DNA of 37,372 nt from Clostridiales bacterium (GTDB lineage: Bacteria > Bacillota > Clostridia > Saccharofermentanales > Saccharofermentanaceae): NCBI GenBank assembly GCA_017552455.1, contig JAFZPX010000028.1, positions 1 through 37,372 of the forward strand, in the 5' to 3' direction. The notes under the pieces are model-generated. The model was not told the DNA's origin, ran no database searches, and saw nothing but the letters and a program-made list of their open reading frames with translations. A program made the position numbers and the translations under genes. Shown here in pieces: positions 6,356-15,538 of this stretch. Within the stretch, counting starts at the first letter, position 1. The number at the start of each line of letters is the position of its first letter.

Positions 6356-8113
6356 TCAGACTACTTCGAGTACCAGCTTCATCGCATCTTCTGCAGTCAT
6401 CGGGCGTCCCCAGACGAATCCCTGGATATAGTCGCAGCCGATCTCCTTCAAGGTCTCGACCTGATCTGCTGACTCGACACCCTCGGAGATGACCTTGAGG
6501 TTCATGATATGACCGATCGATACGATCATGGCAACGTACTGCTTGGATGAATCGGAATCATTCATGACATCGATAAATGACTTATCGATCTTAAGAAGGT
6601 CCGACGGCAGATTATTAAGATAACTCAAGGAAGAATAACCTGTTCCGAAGTCATCGATCGCGATCTTGATGCCCATGTCCTTGAGCTCGCTGATCGTATT
6701 AAGAGCCTTCTCTGTCGAGTCGATCATGATGGACTCAGTAATCTCGATCTCTATGCAGTGAGGCGGAACATTATATTTCTCGAGTACGCCCGTGATCTCT
6801 TCGATGAAGTTATTCTTCATCAGGTGACGTACAGAGACGTTAACGCTCATCGTGATGTTGGTCAAAGTCTCATTGATAACATCGCTTACGAACTTGACCG
6901 CCAACTCGAAGACCCGCGAGTCAATCTGATCGACAAGACCGGTCTTCTCCGCTACAGGGATGAAGTCTACAGGAGAGATATTATTCCCTTCCTCATCCTT
7001 CATACGCGCCAACGCCTCGAAGCCTCTAAGGCGGTGACCGATATCATACTGTGGCTGTAGGTTAAAGGTGATCGTCTGATTATCAAGAGCAGTACGGATC
7101 TTACGCTCAATCTCAAGAGAATATGTATCACTAACAAGGTCAGGATCAAATCCCATGATGCCGTTATCACCCTTGGTCGAAGCCACATGCATCGCAGCAT
7201 TCGCGCCGGAGATGACCTGATCCGTAGTCACTCCGTCCTTAGGGTAAACAGCATAGCCGAAGTTGGCAGTCATAAAGTAATCGCACTCTTCGATCGAGAT
7301 GACTCTCTCAAGCTCAGCCTTATAAGTATAGAGGGTATGTGTGATCTGTTCGACATTCTTATAGTCACGGATAATAAGACAGAACTCGTCGCCGCCCAAT
7401 CTTCCGACGAAGTCATTGGTCCCTGTATTGCCGGATTCAGCAAGACTTCTCCAGCGGTTCGCGATCTCGATCAGAAGTTTATCTCCGAACTCATGACCCA
7501 TCGTATCGTTGATCGACTTGAAATTCACGATATCGATCGACAGGAATGTGAATCTGACCTGATCACCGATCAGCTTATCGCACAGTTCGCCGACTGCGAA
7601 TCTGTTCGGAAGACCAGTCAGACGGTCAGTGATCGCCTGGTTCATGACCCTCTGCTGATACTTAAGATTCTTATTGTTAATCACGTAAATGATCGTGATG
7701 GTAACAAGAGTAAACAAATTCGAGAAAACTCCCGACACAGCCGTCACATTACCGAATACAAAGAACTGTATGATCAGCGTCGGGAACTGATAGATAAACA
7801 TGATCGCGAGCGAAGTAAAGTATCCGAGCTTTCTGTACAGCAACGCCAACAGGATCATGCAGATATTACCCAAAGATGAGAATACGCCGGGAAATGATGA
7901 GAACGGAACCTCTCTTCCGAAGAACATTAGAGAGCCTTCATTAGTCGCGACCACGCGCACGAAGAAAGTCGCTATGGCATAGAGAATAATGAGCAGTACG
8001 AATCCACTCTTAGGAACACTTGTACCGACGGCAAGGTCCTTAAGCGTTATATCAACGCCTTTACCTTTTATACTCTTAGTCACGCCAAACCCCCAAAGCG
8101 CATAATAAGACAT
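6356..8113 (-). CDS. Membrane GGDEF-EAL protein
   Basis: The 585-residue product has a short cytoplasmic N-terminus and four to five hydrophobic segments between residues about 36 and 150 (for example SGFVLLIILYAIATFF and LFTLVTITIIYVI). A GGDEF domain with an intact RLGGDEF (near 238) and an EAL domain with intact EALAR (near 366), EITES, DDFGTGYSS, KID, SEGVE and QGF follow. It could both make and hydrolyse cyclic-di-GMP at the membrane; which activity dominates cannot be read from sequence. No RxxD inhibitory site precedes GGDEF. The ATG at 8113 has no ribosome site and lies only about 9 bases below the predicted transcription start. A GTG at 8083, preceded by GGGGG, is a good alternative start. 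The gene appears monocistronic. Confidence 0.92.
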   Translation of the reverse strand: MSYYALWGFGVTKSIKGKGVDITLKDLAVGTSVPKSGFVLLIILYAIATFFVRVVATNEGSLMFFGREVPFSSFPGVFSSLGNICMILLALLYRKLGYFTSLAIMFIYQFPTLIIQFFVFGNVTAVSGVFSNLFTLVTITIIYVINNKNLKYQQRVMNQAITDRLTGLPNRFAVGELCDKLIGDQVRFTFLSIDIVNFKSINDTMGHEFGDKLLIEIANRWRSLAESGNTGTNDFVGRLGGDEFCLIIRDYKNVEQITHTLYTYKAELERVISIEECDYFMTANFGYAVYPKDGVTTDQVISGANAAMHVASTKGDNGIMGFDPDLVSDTYSLEIERKIRTALDNQTITFNLQPQYDIGHRLRGFEALARMKDEEGNNISPVDFIPVAEKTGLVDQIDSRVFELAVKFVSDVINETLTNITMSVNVSVRHLMKNNFIEEITGVLEKYNVPPHCIEIEITESIMIDSTEKALNTISELKDMGIKIAIDDFGTGYSSLSYLNNLPSDLLKIDKSFIDVMNDSDSSKQYVAMIVSIGHIMNLKVISEGVESADQVETLKEIGCDYIQGFVWGRPMTAEDAMKLVLEVV

Positions 8114-8128
8114 AGTCTTGATTTACTC

Positions 8129-8137
8129 ATTATAGCA
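8129..8137 (-). promoter_or_regulatory. Extended -10 promoter of the GGDEF-EAL gene
   Basis: The minus strand reads TGCTATAAT, a perfect -10 (8129-8134) with the TGn extension (8135-8137); no good -35 is seen. The predicted transcription start near 8122 would leave a very short leader before the ATG at 8113 and favours the GTG start at 8083. Confidence 0.55.
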
Positions 8138-8177
8138 CCGTAAAACATGGGCAAACCGCGCCGGCGGATTACTTAAT

Positions 8178-8193
8178 ACAAAGTTTACTTTGT
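8178..8193 (-). terminator. Possible hairpin after the diguanylate cyclase operon
   Basis: ACAAAGT (8178-8184) and ACTTTGT (8187-8193) form a 7-bp arm pair with only two bases between them, 28 bases past the cyclase stop. A third ACAAAGT lies at 8209-8215. The stem is AT-rich and the following bases (ATTAAG) are not a T-run, so the terminator role is doubtful. Confidence 0.3.
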
Positions 8194-8220
8194 TAACTTT
8201 CTTGTCTTACAAAGTGGGGA

Positions 8221-9465
8221 TTATCTGGCATCCGGATCGTCGCCGCGGGATATCTTTATCGCCCTCTTATCGGCATACATAAGCTTATCCGACTCCTCTA
8301 AGATCGCGTCGATATCGTAAGGCTTATTACCCGTCACGATACCGCAGGCGATGACGCACTCGATGCCGTTGCCTTCTGCATTTACGTCTGCGAGGGCCTT
8401 CCTCCAGCGCTCTTCTATCCTCTTGCCCTTCGCCTCGTCAGTATCCGCGGCGATCAGCATGAACTCATCGCCTCCTAATCTGAATGCGAAGATATCCTCT
8501 TCATCTGCCACCGCCTTTAATGACTTCGCCGCCATGCGAAGCAAAGTATTACCCGCCTCGTGACCCATGGTGTCGTTGATCCTCTTAAGGTAGTTAACGT
8601 CGAGGTTAAAGATAGTGATGTGCTCGCACATGCGGAACCTTCCGTTCATGAGTTGGCTGTACTTCGCCTTATTAAAAAGACCCGTCAGGTGGTCGTGCTC
8701 ACTCTCGTAGACGACCTTTTCGCGCAGGAGAGCGTTTTCTATGTAGAGCTTAAACATACTGAAATACATCGGCAGCATACGGTCCGAATTGTCTGCCCCG
8801 GGCACCGCGACGTAAAGTCCGTACGAGTCTCCGCTTATCGTGCAGCCCTTGGTAAAGCACAGGAACTCCCCGTGAAATCCCGGCAGTTCGTAGTACTTGC
8901 CCGAAGTGTGCTGTCCTGCGAACTCGATGAAGTCCATGTCGCTCATCTTTTTCTTGATGACCGTATCCATCTCAGAAGCGAAGACATAGCGCTTAAGACC
9001 GCCCATCGTCCTGTCGACAAAGAGCACGGCGCACTCCGCCTGAAGATGCTTAACAACTATCGGCAGACAGCGCGTCAACGGGTCTGACAGCACGTTCATC
9101 AAGTCACTTTGGCACGTGGACATCGTTCTCCACATACGTGAATACGAAGACAGATCCTGGAAGATGCTCGCGAAGTCACTGACATCCGTGATCTGGTGCA
9201 CGAGGAAGCTCTCGCGGTCGATCACGATTTCCTTCGTGCGAACCCTGTAGTAGAGTTCCTTATCCTTCTCCGCGATCTCCCATTCCATGTCGAGGTTTTC
9301 CGTCGGGTCCTCGCTATAAAGCCTGCACCAGCGCTTCCACTGATCTTCGCCGATGAGGATAGAACCCTTGCAGTAAAGGATCTTCCACTTGGTGTCCGTT
9401 ACTATATAGTTTCCTACAGCCGATGACTCGAAATACGTCTGCAGTATCAGATCAAAATTCGCCAT
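8221..9465 (-). CDS. Soluble diguanylate cyclase (GGDEF)
   Basis: The 414-residue product ends in a GGDEF domain with an intact FRLGGDEF (near 331) and the preceding DHLTGLFNKAKY and NDTMGHEAGN motifs, so it should make cyclic-di-GMP from two GTP. No RxxD product-inhibition site is present upstream of GGDEF. The N-terminal 110 residues look PAS-like (NYIVTDTKWKILYCKG). The middle part (about 115-250) may be a GAF-like sensor. No membrane span is seen. AAGGAG lies 8 bases before the ATG. It is the last gene of a four-gene operon, 18 bases after the HD-GYP gene, so one transcript carries opposing synthesis and breakdown enzymes. Confidence 0.92.
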   Translation of the reverse strand: MANFDLILQTYFESSAVGNYIVTDTKWKILYCKGSILIGEDQWKRWCRLYSEDPTENLDMEWEIAEKDKELYYRVRTKEIVIDRESFLVHQITDVSDFASIFQDLSSYSRMWRTMSTCQSDLMNVLSDPLTRCLPIVVKHLQAECAVLFVDRTMGGLKRYVFASEMDTVIKKKMSDMDFIEFAGQHTSGKYYELPGFHGEFLCFTKGCTISGDSYGLYVAVPGADNSDRMLPMYFSMFKLYIENALLREKVVYESEHDHLTGLFNKAKYSQLMNGRFRMCEHITIFNLDVNYLKRINDTMGHEAGNTLLRMAAKSLKAVADEEDIFAFRLGGDEFMLIAADTDEAKGKRIEERWRKALADVNAEGNGIECVIACGIVTGNKPYDIDAILEESDKLMYADKRAIKISRGDDPDAR

Positions 9466-9483
9466 ACGTTTCTCCTTAAGGCC

Positions 9484-11913
9484 TTAGTAACGCGCTCTGA
9501 TATCCATGATAGCGCAGGCCTCGCCCGTCAGCGCGGCATAGACCTCGTTTGTCCCTTTCTCGATGGGTACCGTGCAGCTTACCATGATGCCGCCGTTCTC
9601 CGTCGCGAAAGAAACCTTATTACGTCTTCTTTTAAATTCAACTTCGCACTCGAAGCCCTTCTTGTTGAGTGTCTTCCACGCATCCCATCCGTCGAAATTA
9701 TCCCCTCTTATAACTTCAAGGGTATTCTTCTCGTGTTCGCCTTCGGTTACATCCTCACCGTCAAGGCGGATGCATGCACATTCGTGGTAATTCTTGCCGT
9801 GTACTCTGCCGTCATCAGCCGTATAGATGATTACATAAGGGCAGCTCGATACGAGGTTCGCGGAAGGCAGGGTCTTACTGTGGAATGCCAGACGCAGACC
9901 GTCGTCGATCTGAACACCCTCCGACTCAGCGGATCTTCTGTTATCAGCCTGGATATTCGGAATATCAGCATCGAGAAGATTAACGATGCTTATTTCATCC
10001 GCTATTCTCGGGATATAGTACTCGCCGATCTTGATGTCGGTCGTCTCGATGTTTACCTTATCGATCGTGCAGTTCTCACCCGCGATACTGATGAACGATG
10101 ATCTCGCCGAATCAGGCAGCGCGACGATCGTATCGATGGTGTTCTCCGGCGTCTCGATCGTGATTCTTACATGATCCTTATAACGGCTCGCCTCGATATC
10201 GTACTCGATATACTCAGAAGGCTGCGTCTCTGCCTTGTCTTTCTTAAGTCTCGCATCATCCTTTCTCGGGATGATATCGACCTTCATGTTACGCGCCTTG
10301 GTGCTTATGTAATTGCCGTCGAACCAGATCTCTGCAAACTCCAAGTAATGGAGGTTTCTGATCTTACGGTCATCCTTATGAACACAGCCATCGAACGCAT
10401 CGAACAGGATTATCGCTGGCAGTGAATTCTTCGGCACAGCTCCCTCGTTCACCTTGTATCTTAAGTGGATATTAGTTACCGAATCGACGATCTTAAGTCC
10501 GTCACTTACGACGCCCTTATAATCGCCGAACTTGATCTGCTTAACCTTTGTAAGATCGACAGACTCCGCACCTTCAAGATCGCTGTCCTCGACTGCCTGG
10601 AACTTATAATCCGTATCCTGGTCGATGATCTCTACCATGACCGCTGAGAATCTCGGATCGAACTGCTTGCCGGCGCCGCTGATAAGAAGCTCTCTGACTC
10701 TTCCCTGCGGCATGGGGCCTCTGGTTCTCTTCGGAGAAGTCATGCTGTCGTATACATCAGCGACCGTAACGATTCTTGCATACAGAGGAATCTTCTCACC
10801 CTTAAGACCGTCAGGATAACCGGTGCCGTCGAATCTCTCATGGTGATGCAGTGCCGCATCCTGAAGATATGGATAATCACTTATCGATGCTAAGATCTGC
10901 GCGCCGAGTCGTGTATGCTGCTTGAATATCTCTTTATCAGCCTCTGTCGGCGCGTGCTCTCTTTTAAGCAAAGAGTCAGAGATACTTACCTTACCGATAT
11001 CGTGAAGAAGTCCTGAGAAGAACGCCTCATCACATGTCTTGGCATCAAGCCCTGCCCTCTCTGCGATCATGCGTGAGTATTTGGCAACACGCTCAGAGTG
11101 ACCTTTGCAGTACTCGTCTCTTACGTCGACCGCATTTGCGATAGCCGTAGCAGCCTGGATGAACGCGTGGAGAATTATCGTCTTCTCTTCGATCGCAGTG
11201 TCGAGCTCTGTACGGGTCTCCGCACTCATCGTATCCGCACTCTCCTTCTGTGCGAACAGATACAGCAATACGGATGTTCCGACCAATGAGATATTGATCA
11301 GTGACAGACCGTAGAAGTAGTACTGGATGACCGCTGCGATGACCGGCAGTATGAAGAACAGAGCGAGTGAGATGCGGTGTCCTCTCGACAGCCGCTTGTA
11401 GTAGTTAACAAGCACTGAGAACTGCAGTGCGACGATCAGAAACGGAACGACGTACGACAGGAAGAACAGATCTCCTCGCTGGTAATTATTCTGTGCATCG
11501 ATCGTGTAGTAGAAACCCAAAAACTGTGAAGCAACGACCAGTATCCAACCGATCAGTGCGAGGATCTCGACGATACGAAGCCTTCTCGGGATCTTCTTTA
11601 ATCCCATCTCCGTAAGCGCCAAATCTCTAAGATACAGATTCAGCGCGTGCAGATAGCAGATCATCAGGAAGAATACGAGGAAGTTCGATACTCTTACGAG
11701 AACTCCTCCGGTTGCACTCGGATCGCCTTTGTAGAAATATGCGAGACGGTCGAACAACAGCATGAGGCCTGCTGACAACTCGATATAAACAAGAGGAATC
11801 TTCCTCTTCTTAGGAAGAGTTCTCGAGAATCCCGCGAGAGCAGCGAACGTGATACACACGCCTGCTAACGCGACCATCAGACCCAGTTGAAAATTCAGCA
11901 GGAACTCAATCAT
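9484..11913 (-). CDS. Membrane HD-GYP phosphodiesterase with duplicated C-terminal domain
   Basis: This 809-residue protein has about seven membrane segments in residues 1-225. An HD-GYP domain follows (about 245-430): HSERVAKYS, LLHDIGK (near 304), HHHERFDGTGYPDG (near 361) and VADVYDS are all present, so hydrolysis of cyclic-di-GMP is expected. The remaining 370 residues are unusual for the family. They appear to hold two related beta-rich repeats (about 475-620 and 670-809), each starting with a YVIIYTADDG-like strand and ending in (S/A)(I/L)(A/T)GE-x-C-x-I. I do not recognise this domain. With the membrane segments N-terminal to HD-GYP, the tail should be cytoplasmic. The start overlaps the kinase stop by 8 bases, implying translational coupling. 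Confidence 0.92.
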   Translation of the reverse strand: MIEFLLNFQLGLMVALAGVCITFAALAGFSRTLPKKRKIPLVYIELSAGLMLLFDRLAYFYKGDPSATGGVLVRVSNFLVFFLMICYLHALNLYLRDLALTEMGLKKIPRRLRIVEILALIGWILVVASQFLGFYYTIDAQNNYQRGDLFFLSYVVPFLIVALQFSVLVNYYKRLSRGHRISLALFFILPVIAAVIQYYFYGLSLINISLVGTSVLLYLFAQKESADTMSAETRTELDTAIEEKTIILHAFIQAATAIANAVDVRDEYCKGHSERVAKYSRMIAERAGLDAKTCDEAFFSGLLHDIGKVSISDSLLKREHAPTEADKEIFKQHTRLGAQILASISDYPYLQDAALHHHERFDGTGYPDGLKGEKIPLYARIVTVADVYDSMTSPKRTRGPMPQGRVRELLISGAGKQFDPRFSAVMVEIIDQDTDYKFQAVEDSDLEGAESVDLTKVKQIKFGDYKGVVSDGLKIVDSVTNIHLRYKVNEGAVPKNSLPAIILFDAFDGCVHKDDRKIRNLHYLEFAEIWFDGNYISTKARNMKVDIIPRKDDARLKKDKAETQPSEYIEYDIEASRYKDHVRITIETPENTIDTIVALPDSARSSFISIAGENCTIDKVNIETTDIKIGEYYIPRIADEISIVNLLDADIPNIQADNRRSAESEGVQIDDGLRLAFHSKTLPSANLVSSCPYVIIYTADDGRVHGKNYHECACIRLDGEDVTEGEHEKNTLEVIRGDNFDGWDAWKTLNKKGFECEVEFKRRRNKVSFATENGGIMVSCTVPIEKGTNEVYAALTGEACAIMDIRARY

Positions 11914-14900
11914 TGTCTTTTCCTTCTCTCGGCTTTAACATCATCTGCTCGGGCAAGTGATTCATGATTGTTTGCTCGAGCATCTCAGGATCGACCGGCT
12001 TAACCAGATATCCGTTATAACCCATCGACTTGAAGTATTCGTCTCTCTCGACCGCAGTGTTCGTCGTAAGTGAATAAAGCGGAATCTCAGGGAAACTCTC
12101 TCTAATCTTCGCGACAGCTTCCGTTCCCTCGATACCCGGCATCAGGTCGTCGAGGAATACGATGTTGTAGCCACCGTCCTTAAGCTTGCTTAAAGCATCC
12201 TCACAGGACTTGGAGACCGTGATGAGGATCTTCGTAGGCTTAAGAAGTTCCTTCATGATATGTACATCAGAAGCGTTGTCATCGATAAGCAGGATGTCCG
12301 CATCAGGTGCGATGAACGAAGGCACATACTTAGTCTTATGCTCATCTGCGCCGTCCTCAGAGAACTTACCGATCTCAGTCGTATCAGCGATCTTCTGTCT
12401 TACTGTAAGGATGAACTCAGATCCTTCACCGACAACAGATTCGCACTCGATGGAACCATCCATAAGACCAGCGAAATGCTTAGCTATATCAAGACCTAAG
12501 CCGGAACCCTTGATCTCTCCGATATTCACTTCATCGAAGTGCTCGTAAGCACTGAAGATCTTCGAGATATCTTCCTTCTTGATACCTATACCGGTATCCT
12601 TAACGGAAAGTCTTAACAGAACTGAAGCGTCCGTCTTCTCAAGAACTGCGACCTTCAGCTTAACGCTTCCGGCTTCAGTAAAGTCGACCGCATTAATAAG
12701 GAGATTAAGAAGGATCTGCTTGATCTTAACTCCGTCACCATAGAGTCTGATAGGAAGGTTCTCATCGACGTCGACGATGAACTGCAGCCTCTTCTCCTCT
12801 GCACGGCTTCTGGTCATTACGATCAGCTCACGCATCATCTGCGCAGGACTGTACTCGACCTCATCGAGCGTCATTCTTCCGGTCTCGATCTTGGTGATAT
12901 CGAGAAGGTCGTTGATCAGCGCGAGCAGTGATATAGAAGCAGTCTTGATATCCGTCGCATATTTCTTAACGTTACCCGCATACTGCTCATTGCCTTCTGT
13001 GTCTTCTCTTAAGATCAGCTCATCCATTCCGATGATCGTATTGATAGGCGTTCGTATCTCATGGCTCATGTTGGCAAGGAAGCCCGACTTCGCGGCATTA
13101 GCTTTCTGAGCCTCGTCACGAGCCTGCTGCAGCTCGATGTACTGGCGCTTAACGATAGTACCCGTCATGACACGCCATACGATGACGCCGGCAAGTGCAA
13201 GTGCGAGAATCAAGAGGATGATCCTTACTGACAGAAGCTCGAAGAATCTCGGAGTCTTCGTGATGTTGAATGTCTCGTCAGACAGAACCTCGTTCGTACT
13301 CTTATCGAGGATCTGGATATGAAGTACATAGTTGCCATAGTGAAGGTTCGTGTACTCAAGTGAATCAAGTCTGCTCTGAACCGTCGTCATACCGGGATCG
13401 TTAGTACCCTCAAGATATACGTGAACAGTCGGATTTGACAGTGAGTAGTCAAGAACTGACGGGATGATCTGAATACGTCCTTCACCTTCAGGGATAATGT
13501 AATTACCGTCAGAGTCCGGCATTACCGGGATATCGTTGAAGTAGATATTTCTGATACCCGTAAGTACTGCGGCAGAACTGTCGTAGTAGTTATCGATATT
13601 AACTCTTGATACACCCGAGATGCCTGCTACATAGAGGTTGCCATTCTCATCGAGACAACTGTGACAGTGCGATACCGGAACACTCGTAAGGCCGTTCGCC
13701 ATATCGTAGAGTCTGTAATCGTGTACATCATCATTTATAACGTCTTCTGCGCTCGTAACGTAGATACCCTGTGAAGAGAGTACCCACAGGTTGTTCCTGT
13801 TATCAGGTACCACCTCGAAGTTATTGTTATAAGGGAATGACTCTACATTAGTAAGCACACCGTTTATCATGTACTCGATGGAGTTCGATGTAACTACCCA
13901 GAACAATCCGCGGTCATCGTCTCTTCTGATTCTCATTACAACGTCACTTGTAAGTCCGTTCGAAGACGACAGATGATTGACCATACCATCTCTAATAACG
14001 TAGATACCGTCACCATCTGTACCTGCATAGATCGTTCCGTCTGTGTCGGCGCAGACCGTGAGAATAACCGTATTCTCAAGTCCGTCAGCATCGTTGCAAA
14101 CATCAGTGACTGTGTAATTCTCGATGATCGCGATACCGTCATTAGTCGCTGCAGCGATACTGCCGTCAGGAAGCTCCGTACAGCAGCGGACTCTGTTATG
14201 AGGCATACCGTTCGAAGTCGTGAGTGATATGATGTCACCATTCGGCTTCAGGCATACAAGACCCATGTCACTTGTGAATGTGGAGAACCAGATATTCTCA
14301 GAACTGTCGAGGAAGATATCACGGATTCTCTGACCTGCAAGATACTCGGTGATCTCATTCTCAACAACTGTAGTATCTTCTGTATCGATTATATAAAGAC
14401 CATCGTCAGTTCCCATATAGAGAAGTCCGTCATCAAGACAAGTCGCATTGACTACCTGATCGGGGATTCCCGCTACGCTTGAGTAGTTCAGGAAGTTGTT
14501 GGTCATGATCTTCATGACGCCGAATCTTGACGAAGCGAACCACATATTGCCCTGATAGTCGGATGTGATCATCTCGAATGAATCATCGATCGGTACATTC
14601 TCAAGTGCAACAAACTCGCCGTCCTCATCGATGAATCCTGCGACGTGACCGGCTGCGAGCCAGAGTCTTCCGCATCCGTAATACATACAGTTAATATCTT
14701 CCACATCACCTGTATTGATCCTCTCAAGGTTCTGAGTACCCATACCGAACTGACCGTGATAGATACTGTTAAGAATAGTACCGTAATAAAGAACTTCCGG
14801 CTGCTCGGGATCAGCGATGATGCAGGAGATCTTAGGGATTCCGAGATTACCGCTGTCGTAGTATTCCTCGATGCCTTCAGTCGACACGCGGAAGACTCCG

Positions 14901-15538
14901 CCGTTCTTTGTAAGACCGTAAACATTGCCTGCCGTATCCGATACAAGATTAATGATGATCTCGCTGCTGACTCTGTCGTCATCGATGTTATGGATCACGA
15001 GGTCGCTGTCGATCCAGCAGATACCCATAGTTGTTCCGATATAGATGATGCCGTCATCATCTTCCGCGAATGTTCTGATGGAAGATGACGGCAGTCCGTC
15101 GACCTTCGTGAAATGCATATTCTCAGCGCCGTGCATTACGACGACACCGTTATCATTTGTAGCTACCCAGATGCGTCCGATCCTGTCTTCGAACATTCCT
15201 CTTCCGCTCGTAAGGCCTTCAACGGAAGTGACTCTCTCGAACGCCAAGCCGTCATATCTTATGATTCCGCTGTAGCCTCCGATCCATATATAACCGTTGC
15301 TTGCAGCAAGTACGCAGTTAGCCTCCGAAGTCGGCAGTCCGTTAGTCGCATCATATAATTCAGCAGAATAACCGACGCCCGGGATCTGACCTGTTACGGC
15401 ATATCCGCCTCCGACGCCTGCGGCTGATTCCTGATTCTCTTCAGTACCTCTGGCGAATACGCCAAGGGAAAGCCCCGATATACACAAGGCCGTGATGATC
15501 AACGTTATGCATGCTTTTAACCTCAAACGTTTCATCAT
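11906..15538 (-). CDS. Hybrid sensor histidine kinase with beta-propeller sensor and receiver domain
   Basis: This 1210-residue protein starts with a signal peptide (LRLKACITLIITALC ... SLGVFARG). About 620 residues of two-component-regulator propeller repeats follow (for example NGYIWIGGYSGIIRYDG and DGLLYMGTDDGLYII), then a Y_Y_Y-like beta domain and one membrane span (near 783). The cytoplasmic half has HisKA with NMSHEIRTPINT (His near 825), a HATPase domain with NLLINA and GSGLGLDIAK, and a terminal receiver (LLIDDN, Asp near 1130 in FLDDLMPG, KPVD). It probably senses an extracytoplasmic ligand, perhaps a glycan as in Bacteroides relatives. Unlike those relatives, no DNA-binding output follows the receiver. 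Its start overlaps the upstream HD-GYP stop (ATGA), in an operon of cyclic-di-GMP enzymes. Confidence 0.93.
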   Translation of the reverse strand: MMKRLRLKACITLIITALCISGLSLGVFARGTEENQESAAGVGGGYAVTGQIPGVGYSAELYDATNGLPTSEANCVLAASNGYIWIGGYSGIIRYDGLAFERVTSVEGLTSGRGMFEDRIGRIWVATNDNGVVVMHGAENMHFTKVDGLPSSSIRTFAEDDDGIIYIGTTMGICWIDSDLVIHNIDDDRVSSEIIINLVSDTAGNVYGLTKNGGVFRVSTEGIEEYYDSGNLGIPKISCIIADPEQPEVLYYGTILNSIYHGQFGMGTQNLERINTGDVEDINCMYYGCGRLWLAAGHVAGFIDEDGEFVALENVPIDDSFEMITSDYQGNMWFASSRFGVMKIMTNNFLNYSSVAGIPDQVVNATCLDDGLLYMGTDDGLYIIDTEDTTVVENEITEYLAGQRIRDIFLDSSENIWFSTFTSDMGLVCLKPNGDIISLTTSNGMPHNRVRCCTELPDGSIAAATNDGIAIIENYTVTDVCNDADGLENTVILTVCADTDGTIYAGTDGDGIYVIRDGMVNHLSSSNGLTSDVVMRIRRDDDRGLFWVVTSNSIEYMINGVLTNVESFPYNNNFEVVPDNRNNLWVLSSQGIYVTSAEDVINDDVHDYRLYDMANGLTSVPVSHCHSCLDENGNLYVAGISGVSRVNIDNYYDSSAAVLTGIRNIYFNDIPVMPDSDGNYIIPEGEGRIQIIPSVLDYSLSNPTVHVYLEGTNDPGMTTVQSRLDSLEYTNLHYGNYVLHIQILDKSTNEVLSDETFNITKTPRFFELLSVRIILLILALALAGVIVWRVMTGTIVKRQYIELQQARDEAQKANAAKSGFLANMSHEIRTPINTIIGMDELILREDTEGNEQYAGNVKKYATDIKTASISLLALINDLLDITKIETGRMTLDEVEYSPAQMMRELIVMTRSRAEEKRLQFIVDVDENLPIRLYGDGVKIKQILLNLLINAVDFTEAGSVKLKVAVLEKTDASVLLRLSVKDTGIGIKKEDISKIFSAYEHFDEVNIGEIKGSGLGLDIAKHFAGLMDGSIECESVVGEGSEFILTVRQKIADTTEIGKFSEDGADEHKTKYVPSFIAPDADILLIDDNASDVHIMKELLKPTKILITVSKSCEDALSKLKDGGYNIVFLDDLMPGIEGTEAVAKIRESFPEIPLYSLTTNTAVERDEYFKSMGYNGYLVKPVDPEMLEQTIMNHLPEQMMLKPREGKDND

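Noticed and set aside
8146..8170. GGGCAAACC on the plus strand, resembling the core of a cyclic-di-GMP-I riboswitch
   Set aside because: The second conserved part (GACGCAAAGCC-like) and the stems are missing, and no plus-strand gene follows.
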